From Chryseobacterium sp. Tr-659 (GTDB taxonomy: Bacteria > Bacteroidota > Bacteroidia > Flavobacteriales > Weeksellaceae), in contig NZ_VWWP01000004.1 in NCBI RefSeq assembly GCF_011752975.1, positions 248,001-312,000 on the forward strand: a DNA stretch of 64,000 nucleotides, in the 5' to 3' direction. A program made the translations under genes and the position numbers. How positions within the stretch are numbered: position 1 is the first letter of the stretch; the number at the start of each line of letters is the position of its first letter. This document shows, piece by piece, positions 15,593-23,496 of this stretch. Under the pieces are notes generated by a model. It saw only the letters and a list, made by a program, of their open reading frames with translations. It was not told the origin of the DNA and ran no database searches.

Positions 15593-17440
15593 ATGAAATG
15601 CAGTCTGATTAAAGCCGTTTTCCTTGGATGGATATTATCTTCTCACAACATCAATGCTCAAAATCAACCTGTCGACAACAGCAAAAAAATGGAATGGTTT
15701 AAAAATGCCAAACTGGGTATTTTTATTCACTGGGGAATTTACTCGGTGGATGGTATTTCCGAGTCATGGTCATTTTTCAACAACTATATCAATTATGAAA
15801 ATTATATGAAGCAGCTGAATGGTTTTTCAGCTTCAAAATATCAGCCGCAACAATGGGTTGAACTTATTAAAGAATCCGGTGCTAAATACGCTGTGATTAC
15901 CACCAAACATCATGACGGTGTGGCACTATGGAATTCAATGGCAGAAAATGCGACAACAGTTCCTAAAAATTCTTTGGCAAGGAAAGATGTTTTAAGTCCT
16001 TTTATTGCCGGGCTTAAAAATTCAGGGTTAAAAACCGGGCTTTATTTTTCACTTCCGGACTGGAGTCATCCTTACTATGACATCAATACCCGCACAAAAA
16101 AGCGCTACGAAATAAAAGATGATCCGAAACGCTGGCAGAATTTCATCAATTATTATCAGACTCAGCTTAGTGAGCTTTCATCACAATATCATCCTGACCT
16201 TTTATGGTTTGATGGAAATTGGGAACATACTCCCGAAGAATGGAAAACTGTGCAAACTATGGATATTCTAAGGAAATATAATTCTGATATTATTATTAAT
16301 TCCAGACTTAACGATCATGGCGATTATGATACTCCTGAACAGGGCATTCCTGTGATAGCCCCACAAAATCCTTACTGGGAACTCTGTTATACCATGAATG
16401 ACTCCTGGGGATATCAGCCTTATGATAACAATTATAAGACACCCAATATGATGGTGAGAACTCTTGCAGACGTAATCAGTATGGGAGGAAATTTATTGCT
16501 TGATATAGGGCCAAGATCAGACGGAACCCTTCCTGAAAAACAGGTTGAAATCCTTAAAAACCTTGGGCGCTGGACTTCGAAAAATAAAAATGCAGTCTAT
16601 GAAACAACCCGCGGAATTCCTTTCGAAAACTATAAAGGAAAATCTTCACTGTCAGAATCTAAAAAATCTGTATTTCTTTACCTTGAAGAAGCAAAGAATT
16701 TCACAAAAATCTATGGATTAGCAACAAAACCGACTTCAGTAAAAATTGTAGGAGACGGACAATCTGTCATCAATCTGGACTATAGTCTGGACAAAACTCT
16801 GACACTTAACTTTTCAAAGGTAAAATTTGACCAAGATGTCACTGTTGTAGAACTTGATTTTGAAACTCCACCAGTATTTCTCAAAAATTTTCAGAAAGAG
16901 AAGCACGTTCTTTCCGAAATATTGGAAAACAAAAACACTCCACTGGCAGTTTATGACCTCTCTAACACGCTACATAATGGCAATAACATGCTAACCAATG
17001 CAGGTTTAACTGGTGACGGACTTGACATGAAATTCAAAAAGACTCCTAAAACCAATCCAGCGACTCTGCAGTGGATCAGCAAACATGCTGAAGCATTTTT
17101 TGAAACACAAAAAGGATTACCAGATGGACATTATTCGGGAATAAGCGCTTTATCAAAGGACAAACAAACACTTTACCTCTTTGTAGAAGGAATTCCTACA
17201 GGTCCTGTTGCTTTAAAAGGGATCAAAAATGAAATTGCAAGAATAAGAATAGCAGGCGAAGGTACTTTACTTGATCATAAAATTTATAATAAACTTTATT
17301 GGAGTGATTGCCCCGGAATCATTTATATTGATATTCCTAAGGAGAAACTTGATCCGCAAATGACAGTCATTGCCATATTACTTAATAAGCCTGTTGAGCT
17401 TTACAAAGAAGAAATAGGAGCTATTGAGAATAATCTTTGA
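15593..17440 (+). CDS. GH29 alpha-L-fucosidase
   Basis: Retaining glycoside hydrolase that releases L-fucose, exported by a signal peptide (first about 22 residues, cut near INAQ). The catalytic TIM barrel covers about 30-345, with KLGIFIHWGIYSVDG, ITTKHHDGVALWNS and PDLLWFDGNWEH, where Asp207 of the WFD motif is the expected nucleophile. A beta-sandwich region follows. The 615-residue length is above the usual about 450, because of an additional C-terminal segment (about 430-615) that repeats the pattern seen around 345-420 and may be a second beta-domain. There is no SusC/SusD pair next to it, so it is not part of a local polysaccharide utilisation locus. Confidence 0.9.
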   Translation: MKCSLIKAVFLGWILSSHNINAQNQPVDNSKKMEWFKNAKLGIFIHWGIYSVDGISESWSFFNNYINYENYMKQLNGFSASKYQPQQWVELIKESGAKYAVITTKHHDGVALWNSMAENATTVPKNSLARKDVLSPFIAGLKNSGLKTGLYFSLPDWSHPYYDINTRTKKRYEIKDDPKRWQNFINYYQTQLSELSSQYHPDLLWFDGNWEHTPEEWKTVQTMDILRKYNSDIIINSRLNDHGDYDTPEQGIPVIAPQNPYWELCYTMNDSWGYQPYDNNYKTPNMMVRTLADVISMGGNLLLDIGPRSDGTLPEKQVEILKNLGRWTSKNKNAVYETTRGIPFENYKGKSSLSESKKSVFLYLEEAKNFTKIYGLATKPTSVKIVGDGQSVINLDYSLDKTLTLNFSKVKFDQDVTVVELDFETPPVFLKNFQKEKHVLSEILENKNTPLAVYDLSNTLHNGNNMLTNAGLTGDGLDMKFKKTPKTNPATLQWISKHAEAFFETQKGLPDGHYSGISALSKDKQTLYLFVEGIPTGPVALKGIKNEIARIRIAGEGTLLDHKIYNKLYWSDCPGIIYIDIPKEKLDPQMTVIAILLNKPVELYKEEIGAIENNL

Positions 17441-17471
17441 TAGAAATTTAGACATACCCACTATAAAAAGC

Positions 17472-17499
17472 AAGATCCGGAGAAATTTCTCCGGATCTT
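17472..17499. terminator. Bidirectional Rho-independent terminator
   Basis: A perfect 28-bp palindrome (AAGATCCGGAGAAA and its complement) between the convergent fucosidase and ndk genes, with T-rich flank on the plus side. Confidence 0.85.
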
Positions 17500-17520
17500 T
17501 TATTTTGTAAGAAAATTTTC

Positions 17521-17937
17521 TTAGAAAATCTCTCTTCCTGAAAAATGGAATTGAGCTTCGATTAATGCGTTTTCGTCAGAATCTGAACCGTGAACTGCAT
17601 TTTCACCGATGCTTCTTGCAAACATTTTTCTGATTGTACCTTCTGCTGCTTCTGCAGGATTAGTAGAACCGATTAATGTTCTGAAATCCTCAACTGCATT
17701 GTCTTTTTCTAAAACTGCAGCAACGATAGGACCAGAGCTCATGAATTCTACCAATTCACCATAAAATGGTCTTTCAGCGTGTACTTCATAGAATTTTTTT
17801 GCATCAGCAACTGTAAGCTGAGTTAATTTTAAAGCTTTGATTTTAAAACCTCCTTCAGCAATCTTACCCAATATAGCACCGATATGTCCGTCAGCAACTG
17901 CATCAGGCTTAATCATAGTGAATGTAATGTTAGACAT
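17521..17937 (-). CDS. ndk: Nucleoside diphosphate kinase
   Basis: Transfers the gamma-phosphate of ATP to nucleoside diphosphates through a phospho-histidine; cytosolic. The active-site motif [12 protein letters not shown] is intact near residue 114, and [15 protein letters not shown] and the [18 protein letters not shown] segment are typical. The 138 residues match the family length. It is a single-gene transcription unit. Confidence 0.97.
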   Translation of the reverse strand: MSNITFTMIKPDAVADGHIGAILGKIAEGGFKIKALKLTQLTVADAKKFYEVHAERPFYGELVEFMSSGPIVAAVLEKDNAVEDFRTLIGSTNPAEAAEGTIRKMFARSIGENAVHGSDSDENALIEAQFHFSGREIF

Positions 17938-18047
17938 AAATGTATATTTTTTTAATGGCGCAAAATTACAAAAAATATCTTTGATTTTTATTTTAATTTT
18001 TTTTTAACATAAAAATAACTTTTATTAAGAAATCGTGAACCAAACTT

Positions 18048-18062
18048 TGGCACAGTAATTGT
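18048..18062 (+). promoter_or_regulatory. Sigma-54 (RpoN) type -24/-12 promoter
   Basis: TGGCAC, five bases, TTGT. This matches the RpoN consensus TGGCAC-N5-TTGC at all but the last base, with exact spacing. No protein gene starts downstream on this strand before a terminator 55 bp further on. Confidence 0.6.
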
Positions 18063-18073
18063 TTATTCTATTG

Positions 18074-18139
18074 CGATTCTCATGTTTAATTTGAGTTTTC
18101 ATGGTTATTAGTTTTTACCCAGCTTCGGCTGGGTTTTTT
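18074..18139 (+). ncRNA. Candidate RpoN-dependent small RNA, about 66 nt
   Basis: Starts about 12 bp after the -12 element and ends at a perfect 7-bp hairpin ACCCAGC-TTCG-GCTGGGT (18117-18134) with a T6 tract. The UUCG tetraloop and U-tract are a strong intrinsic terminator. The body has no ORF with a start and more than a few codons. The call is an inference from promoter plus terminator; the RNA has no recognised family. Confidence 0.45.
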
Positions 18140-18271
18140 ATTTATTAAAAATAAACACGTTTATTTAATAATTTCATAATTTTAAAAACCCCATAAAATC
18201 ATATTAACAGAGGATTACGCTTATGATAATCAATAAGATAATTCTTATTCTCGTTTCCTGAATTTAAAATG

Positions 18272-18362
18272 TGACAAAGTGGAGTTATCAGACATAATTC
18301 ACCTGTCATAAAGTAGAGTTATTTCAGATTATTTTTGTGCCAAAATGTAAAATTATATTTCA
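18272..18362 (+). repeat. Three imperfect direct repeats, period about 31 bp
   Basis: Copies begin near 18272 (TGACAAAGTGGAGTTATCAG), 18304 (TGTCATAAAGTAGAGTTATT) and 18335 (TGTGCCAAAATGTAAAATTA), each running to a TCAG end. Multiple terminal repeats of this design occur at the ends of IS21-family elements. No istA/istB gene is present, so this may be a left-over end, or alternatively an array of regulator sites. Confidence 0.4.
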
Positions 18363-18417
18363 GGGTAATTTTTTTTGGAAAAAAATTATCATTAATTTTA
18401 ATATTTACCACAAAAAA

Positions 18418-18442
18418 ACTGCAGACTATTTAAGCTGCAGTT
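18418..18442 (-). terminator. Rho-independent terminator of rsgA
   Basis: Stem AACTGCAG/CTGCAGTT with a T7 run on the minus strand, 24 bp after the rsgA stop. Confidence 0.85.
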
Positions 18443-18465
18443 CTTATTTATATGATAATATCTGA

Positions 18466-19392
18466 TTATTTTTGAGATGCTTCTTCTGCCTCTTCCATCA
18501 GTTTGATATAAGTAGCATAGCGGGAATGCTGGATTTCACCGGTTTCAAGGGCATTAATAACAGCGCATTTTGGTTCATTTACATGGAGACAGTTGTGAAA
18601 CTTACATTCTTCTCTTTTTTTGAAAATCTCAGGAAAATAGTGCTGTACTTCTTCTTTTTCAATATCGATCATGGCAAATTCACGAACACCGGGAGTATCA
18701 ATCACATTTCCGCCAAAATCCCAGAAGTGCATCTGAGCAAAAGTAGTTGTATGTTTTCCTTTTAAATGAGTATCTGAAATCTCAGAAGTCTTCAGATTTA
18801 ATCCTGGCTGCAGGGCATTTACCAGTGTAGACTTTCCACAACCGGAATGACCGAAGAACACTGAAGTTTTATCTTTAAGAATTTCCTGAAGCTGATCCAG
18901 ATTAAGCCTGGAGTAAGAGGAAATTTCCAATGTACCATAACCAATTTCCTGATAAAGAAACTCTATGTCTTTTACAATTTCAATTTCTTCTTCGTGTAAT
19001 ACATCAATTTTATTAAACAAAATCAATGGCGTAATATTATAAGCTTCACAACATGCCAGGAATCTGTCGAGGAATCCTAAAGATGTTTCAGGATGTTTTA
19101 GTGTAAAAATAAAACATGCCAGATCTATATTGGAAGCAATGATATGAGCTTCTTTTGAAAGATTTACAGATTTTCGGATCAGGTAATTGAAGCGCGGCTC
19201 TATTTTTGTGATCCAGGCAATATCATCCTGTTCCAGCTGAAACTCAACAAAATCTCCTACAGCAAGCGGATTGGTAAGTCTTGTTTTTATTAATTTGAAT
19301 TTCCCCCTGATTCTGGCTTCGAAAATTTTATTTGTTTCCAACTCCAAAACCTGGTACCAGCTGCCTGTAGATTTAATGATTTTTCCTTTCAT
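18466..19392 (-). CDS. rsgA: Ribosome small-subunit-dependent GTPase A
   Basis: Circularly permuted GTPase that checks late maturation of the 30S subunit. An N-terminal OB domain (about 1-70) is followed by the permuted G domain with G4 LFNKID, G1 GHSGCGKST and G3 DTPGVREF, then a zinc-binding tail CKFHNCLHVNEPKC. The start at 19392 (MKGKIIKSTGSWYQV) is preferred over the longer frame to 19419, because the OB strand begins there. Confidence 0.96.
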   Translation of the reverse strand: MKGKIIKSTGSWYQVLELETNKIFEARIRGKFKLIKTRLTNPLAVGDFVEFQLEQDDIAWITKIEPRFNYLIRKSVNLSKEAHIIASNIDLACFIFTLKHPETSLGFLDRFLACCEAYNITPLILFNKIDVLHEEEIEIVKDIEFLYQEIGYGTLEISSYSRLNLDQLQEILKDKTSVFFGHSGCGKSTLVNALQPGLNLKTSEISDTHLKGKHTTTFAQMHFWDFGGNVIDTPGVREFAMIDIEKEEVQHYFPEIFKKREECKFHNCLHVNEPKCAVINALETGEIQHSRYATYIKLMEEAEEASQK

Positions 19393-19422
19393 AGATAATA
19401 CTGATGCAAATATAAGCAATTA

Positions 19423-19491
19423 GGGCTTAGGATTCAGGAATCAGGGCCAAAAACAATATTTCAGTTTTCCCGAATCCCGACACCTAAGCCC
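19423..19491. repeat. Intergenic inverted repeat
   Basis: Arms GGGCTTAGG (19423-19431) and CCTAAGCCC (19483-19491) frame further partly complementary TTCAGGAATC / GATTCGGG-like words, giving a long imperfect hairpin between aroA-pheA and rsgA. It resembles dispersed flavobacterial intergenic palindromes. Confidence 0.5.
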
Positions 19492-19567
19492 AGATTATTT
19501 TTTCAGACTTTAGCTGATAGGGTTAAAATTATTTCTCACCTCTCTAAATTCTGATTCATGTCAGCTC

Positions 19568-20662
19568 TTATAAGCTGCTTAATTTCTTATCGATCATAAT
19601 ATTATTCTGAACTTCAATAGACTCTTCGTGAATTGCCTTGAACACCTTTTCAATAAACTCTTGAGACATTCCGGTTTCTTTAGCTTTCTGAGTTGCGTAT
19701 TCAGTAATCACTTTCCAACGTTCAGGCTGGAAGATCGCGATATCGTTTTCCTTTTTAAGTTTACCGATCTTTTCAGAAATTTTCATCCTTTGAGACAGAA
19801 GTTCAATCAACTGGAAGTCAAGATCTGAAATTAAAGTTCTGTGCCTTCCCATTTCTCCTTCAAAACCTGCAAGATTAGAATTTCTCACTTTCAAATTACC
19901 AATAAGTTCAGCAAGAACTTCTGGTGTAATTTGCTGAGAAGCATCACTCCACGCTTCATCAGGATTACAGTGTGACTCGATAATAGCTCCCTGGTATCCT
20001 ACATTAAGAGCTTCTTGTGTAATATCTGCAAGACCAGTTCTGTTTCCGCAGATGTGAGAAGGGTCAATCAGCATTGGAATATTCGGGAACTGGCTTTTGA
20101 AATCAAGGGCGATCTGCCAGTTCGGGTTATTTCTGTATTTTGTTTTCTGGTAGGTAGAAAATCCTCTGTGGATTACTCCCAGGTTTTTAATATCCTGTCC
20201 TAGAAGTCTTTCCAGCGCTCCAATCCATAGTGCAAGATCCGGATTAACAGGGTTTTTAACGAATACAGGCTTATCTGTTCCTCTTAAAGCCATTGCAATT
20301 TCCTGTACCGTGAAAGGATTTACTGTAGAACGTGCACCAATCCAAAGAACGTCAACATCAGCTTCTAAAGCGGCAAATACGTGATGTGCGTTTGCAACTT
20401 CGGTAGCCGTTTTAAAACCATATTCTTCCTTTACTTTTTTTAGCCAGTTCAAACCGATCACTCCTACTCCCTCGAAACCATTTGGTTTGGTTCTGGGTTT
20501 CCAGATTCCTGCACGAAAAACCGATACATTAGCATTGGATTCTTTAATTCTTTTAGCTGTTTCAAGCATCTGAGCTTCACTTTCCGCACTGCATGGTCCT
20601 GCGATCATTAAGGGTTGTGTAAGCTCATTGATCCACTCATTTTTTAAATCATTTAAATTCAT
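19568..20662 (-). CDS. Bifunctional DAHP synthase / chorismate mutase (type II)
   Basis: The N-terminal domain (about 1-265) is a KdsA-like type I-beta 3-deoxy-7-phosphoheptulonate synthase, the first step of the shikimate pathway: MIAGPCSAESEAQML, FRAGIWKPRTKPNGFEG, PVFVKNPVNPDLALW, LIDPSHICGNR. The C-terminal domain (about 275-360) is an AroQ-type chorismate mutase with LISDLDFQLIELLSQRMKIS and EKIGKLKKENDIAIFQ. This fusion is typical of Bacteroidota. The mutase part can act as catalytic partner and as prephenate/Phe-Tyr-sensing module. No attenuator is evident upstream. Confidence 0.95.
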   Translation of the reverse strand: MNLNDLKNEWINELTQPLMIAGPCSAESEAQMLETAKRIKESNANVSVFRAGIWKPRTKPNGFEGVGVIGLNWLKKVKEEYGFKTATEVANAHHVFAALEADVDVLWIGARSTVNPFTVQEIAMALRGTDKPVFVKNPVNPDLALWIGALERLLGQDIKNLGVIHRGFSTYQKTKYRNNPNWQIALDFKSQFPNIPMLIDPSHICGNRTGLADITQEALNVGYQGAIIESHCNPDEAWSDASQQITPEVLAELIGNLKVRNSNLAGFEGEMGRHRTLISDLDFQLIELLSQRMKISEKIGKLKKENDIAIFQPERWKVITEYATQKAKETGMSQEFIEKVFKAIHEESIEVQNNIMIDKKLSSL

Positions 20663-21061
20663 ATTCTAAATTTTATTGTTTTTTTATTTTTTTAAAAGTT
20701 CACAGCAATAGCCCTTTGATTATAAAATTTACTTTATAATTCTTTTCAAAAAATGCCGTTCAAAATTGTTTAAAGGAATCAGGAAAATAAAAGGGCTCTA
20801 CTTTTCCTGTATTTTTTGGAAAGAAATTCAGTTAGCAATACCAATAAAATCGGTAATACGTTCTAAAATTTCTATAATAAGAAACAGAAAAACTAAAATA
20901 ACCGCTAAAAAAGTAATTAGCGGGTGCAAAAAAAGACAGATATGTATTTGATAATTTTTCCATTTTTCTTCTGGAAATGTCTTTGTTTTAGCGTTTCTGG
21001 TTGCAATTTGTTTTTGTCAAAAACTTATTTTTCACAAAAAACTTTGACAAATATATAAAAA
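20663..21061. other. Intergenic region, possible decayed small membrane ORF
   Basis: No complete gene is seen. On the minus strand a frame without ATG, open from about 21017 to the stop at 20828-20830, would encode a basic N-terminus and one hydrophobic helix (LITFLAVILVFLFLIIEILE). It lacks a recognisable start, so it may be a remnant. The rest is AT-rich. Confidence 0.25.
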
Positions 21062-21694
21062 TTATGTCAAATCAAACTTCATTAAATCATCAAGATCTTT
21101 TAAAAGTGGATTTTTTTCGATGAATTTTTCGAATATCTTTCTTTTGGTAACGACCTCAATCTTCAGATTATCAACGTCTCTCACGTATTCTATCTCAATA
21201 ATATGGTTCTGAACTTTTCTTTTAAAATGATTAAAAAATTCTCCACTTATTTTATCAAATTCTACTTTAGCAGAATCTGAAGGGAATAAAACTTTGATTT
21301 TACTCTCATCTGTTTTTTCCAGCTTAAAGGTTTTCACGGCGTTAAAAACAAAGTTGTTTTTGATCTGTAACTGCTTAAGCATAATTTTCCATTCCACCTG
21401 CAGATCTGTATCTGTAAAATGGTTTTGCGGAAGATTTTCGGTTTTAACAACTGTATTTTCTGCTGTTTCTACTTTATCTTCTTTATTCAAAAAGGAATTG
21501 ATGCTAAAGCCGGATGATATTCCCGGTCTGGATAATGGCTTTGTAGTCTTCGTTACTACGGCCACAGCTTCCTGTACTTTTTCTGTTAGCGCAGGCTGTT
21601 CTGTTTTAACTTCTTTTTTCTCCTGAGCTTTTTCAGGAATTTTCACTTCCTGTTTCTCACTGAGAAAAGGAGCCAGTATTAGGAACTTTTTTTT
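21062..21694 (-). CDS. dnaX: DnaX C-terminal (tau-specific) region, reached by frameshift
   Basis: This frame is -1 relative to the upstream DnaX frame and is open from the A10 run itself (codon AAA at 21694), reading KKFLILAPFLSEKQEV before the first possible start, a GTG at 21646. It is about 210 residues: a low-complexity Lys/Glu/Val linker, then a folded domain (VEWKIMLKQLQIKNNFVFNA... KVLFPSDSAKVEFDKI... EFFNHFKRKVQN) like the domain IV/V region of tau that contacts DnaB helicase and alpha. A tau-like protein of about 570 residues would result from slippage. An independent start at the GTG is possible but less likely. Confidence 0.8.
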   Translation of the reverse strand, partial: KKKFLILAPFLSEKQEVKIPEKAQEKKEVKTEQPALTEKVQEAVAVVTKTTKPLSRPGISSGFSINSFLNKEDKVETAENTVVKTENLPQNHFTDTDLQVEWKIMLKQLQIKNNFVFNAVKTFKLEKTDESKIKVLFPSDSAKVEFDKISGEFFNHFKRKVQNHIIEIEYVRDVDNLKIEVVTKRKIFEKFIEKNPLLKDLDDLMKFDLT

Positions 21695-22764
21695 TTAGTA
21701 TCACCTGAATTAGCTGTCAGAGAAGCCAGCTGCATCAGTGCAATTTCAACCGTAAGTCTGGGGTTTTTGGAATTTTTATAATTAATATCCGCATGGTTGC
21801 AGATCTCAATGCCGTCAATCAGCTGCTGGGCTGCCCATTTTTGTCCTTGTTCTACGAACTTAACCTTGGTCTTCTCACCCACTTCAATCAGATCAATGGT
21901 GGAAGTGTTTTGTGCCATCATCAGATCTCTGAAATGATTTCCTAATCCGGCAATGAAGATATGGGGATCGAATCCTTTTTTAACAATATCATTGAAAGCA
22001 GAAAGCACTTCCGGAATTTTATTCTCTTTGGCAAGATCTACTATATTCAGATATTGATCATAATCCAGGATATTTAAAACTTCGGCGGCTTTGGCCAGCG
22101 TAATATTCTTTTGAGAAAAGGTGGATAGTCTGTCGAAGATGGAAAGTGCATCTCTTAACGCACCGTCTGCTTTTTGAGCGATCAGGTATAATGCATCATC
22201 TTCATACTGGATATTTTCCTTCTGAGCAATATTTTGCAAATGCCCCTGAATGTCTTCAATAGTAATTCTTTTGAAGTCATAAATCTGACAGCGGGATAAA
22301 ATTGTTGGAATAATTTTATGCTTTTCCGTGGTTGCCAAAATAAAAATAGCGTGAGCCGGCGGCTCTTCGAGAGTTTTAAGGAAAGCATTGAAAGCGGCAG
22401 AAGACAGCATATGAACCTCGTCGATAATATACACTTTGTATTTACCAACCTGAGGTGCAAAGCGAACCTGATCTATCAGTTCCCTGATATCATCTACGGA
22501 GTTATTGGATGCTGCATCCAGCTCATAGATATTGTAAGCAAAGCCATCTTCTGAAACCGAGCCATCTTTCTCATTGATCTTTCTTGCCAGAATTCTGGCA
22601 CAAGTAGTTTTACCCACACCACGAGGACCGCAAAAAAGCAATGCCTGAGCTAATTGGCTTTCTTCAATTGCATGTTCTAAAGTATCCGTAATATGGGATT
22701 GCCCTACAACTGTATCAAACTCCTGAGGACGATATTTTCTTGCAGATACTATAAAATTTTCCAT
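21679..22764 (-). CDS. dnaX: DNA polymerase III subunit gamma/tau, short product
   Basis: Clamp-loader ATPase (AAA+) that loads the beta clamp. Visible are Walker A CGPRGVGKTTCARIL, Walker B YIIDEVHMLSSAAFNAFLK, sensor 1 ILATTEKHKIIPTILSRCQ and the domain III helices. In this frame translation ends soon after A10 (GDTKKKSS stop), giving a gamma-like 361-residue protein that lacks tau domains. The usual four-cysteine zinc module between Walker A and the NIYELDAASN motif is missing: the segment is short and has no cysteine. The gene is monocistronic. Confidence 0.93.
   Translation of the reverse strand: MENFIVSARKYRPQEFDTVVGQSHITDTLEHAIEESQLAQALLFCGPRGVGKTTCARILARKINEKDGSVSEDGFAYNIYELDAASNNSVDDIRELIDQVRFAPQVGKYKVYIIDEVHMLSSAAFNAFLKTLEEPPAHAIFILATTEKHKIIPTILSRCQIYDFKRITIEDIQGHLQNIAQKENIQYEDDALYLIAQKADGALRDALSIFDRLSTFSQKNITLAKAAEVLNILDYDQYLNIVDLAKENKIPEVLSAFNDIVKKGFDPHIFIAGLGNHFRDLMMAQNTSTIDLIEVGEKTKVKFVEQGQKWAAQQLIDGIEICNHADINYKNSKNPRLTVEIALMQLASLTANSGDTKKKSS
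21687..21696 (-). promoter_or_regulatory. A10 slippery site in dnaX (programmed slippage)
   Basis: Minus strand reads ACT-AAA-AAA-AAA-AGT-TCC-TAA. Ten A residues precede a stop three codons later, and the -1 frame opens directly into the tau tail. Runs of nine or more A are known to cause RNA polymerase slippage (Thermus dnaX), and A-AAA-AAG causes ribosomal -1 shifting in E. coli dnaX. Confidence 0.75.
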
Positions 22765-22863
22765 TGGTCAAAAGTAAGAAATATACTTTTAATTTGAAAA
22801 TTAAAAGTTTTCAAATATCAACAAAAAAACGCATTTCTGTTCAAATCGGAAAACTTTTAATCT

Positions 22864-23490
22864 TTATTTCTTACTGTATGCAAATCCAATCAATTCAACA
22901 ATAGCTTCTTCTATCTCTTTTCTTCCTTCCTCTGTTTTCAGATCAATACCGCAGAATTTACTTGCATTGTATCCTGTATAAAGGTTAAGATAGTAAGCTC
23001 CTGAAACAATCAGTGCCATAATTGCTCTGTGTCTTGTTGCTCCTTCTCCGAAGTAAGGATCTGAAATATTACCAAACAGCACTTCTCCTACCTCTTCACG
23101 CTGGTCTACCAGTTTCCTAAGGATAGGTTTGCTTTCTGAAAGTTCCCAAAGAATGATCTTCTGAAGCTCTTTATTTTTTTTCAGATTTTCAAACTGGTTA
23201 AGGACAACCATTTTGGTAAGTTCATGTCCTCCGTCAGAAAAATCGATATTTACATCCTGATTTACCTGACTCCAGTAATCCTGGGATTTGATATATTCAT
23301 CGATCAGCTTATCAGTACTTCCAAAGTACTCATAGATCAGTTTTTTATCAAAACCGGCAACTGCAGCTATTTTACTTACTTTTAAACCTGAGTATCCTTT
23401 TACTCTTAAAATTTTACCAACTGCAGCAAGCAGTTTTTGCTTTGTTTTTTCTTTGTCCCTAATGGGGCCCTGCACTACTTTTCTAGGCAT
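22864..23490 (-). CDS. TetR/AcrR family transcriptional regulator
   Basis: The N-terminal DNA-binding domain is typical TetR: TKQKLLAAVGKILRVKGYSGLKVSKIAAVAGFDKKLIYEYFGS region (residues about 14-56). The C-terminal ligand domain of about 140 residues is not assigned. It begins 6 bp after the alpha-oxoamine synthase gene and is probably co-transcribed with it, so it may regulate that operon or lipid metabolism. The latter is inference only. Confidence 0.9.
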   Translation of the reverse strand: MPRKVVQGPIRDKEKTKQKLLAAVGKILRVKGYSGLKVSKIAAVAGFDKKLIYEYFGSTDKLIDEYIKSQDYWSQVNQDVNIDFSDGGHELTKMVVLNQFENLKKNKELQKIILWELSESKPILRKLVDQREEVGEVLFGNISDPYFGEGATRHRAIMALIVSGAYYLNLYTGYNASKFCGIDLKTEEGRKEIEEAIVELIGFAYSKK

Positions 23491-23496
23491 AATTTA

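Larger units (their letters stand above)
17938..18465. other. Gene-free region with sRNA candidate and IS-end-like repeats
   Basis: No protein gene. From left to right it holds an AT-rich ndk upstream region, a sigma-54-type promoter with a short terminated transcript (18048-18139), three related direct repeats (18272-18362) and the rsgA terminator (18418-18442). Confidence 0.6.

Noticed and set aside
20766..20951. 61-codon plus-strand ORF
   Set aside because: Basic, low-complexity translation in AT-rich DNA, opposite to a more protein-like frame; no support.
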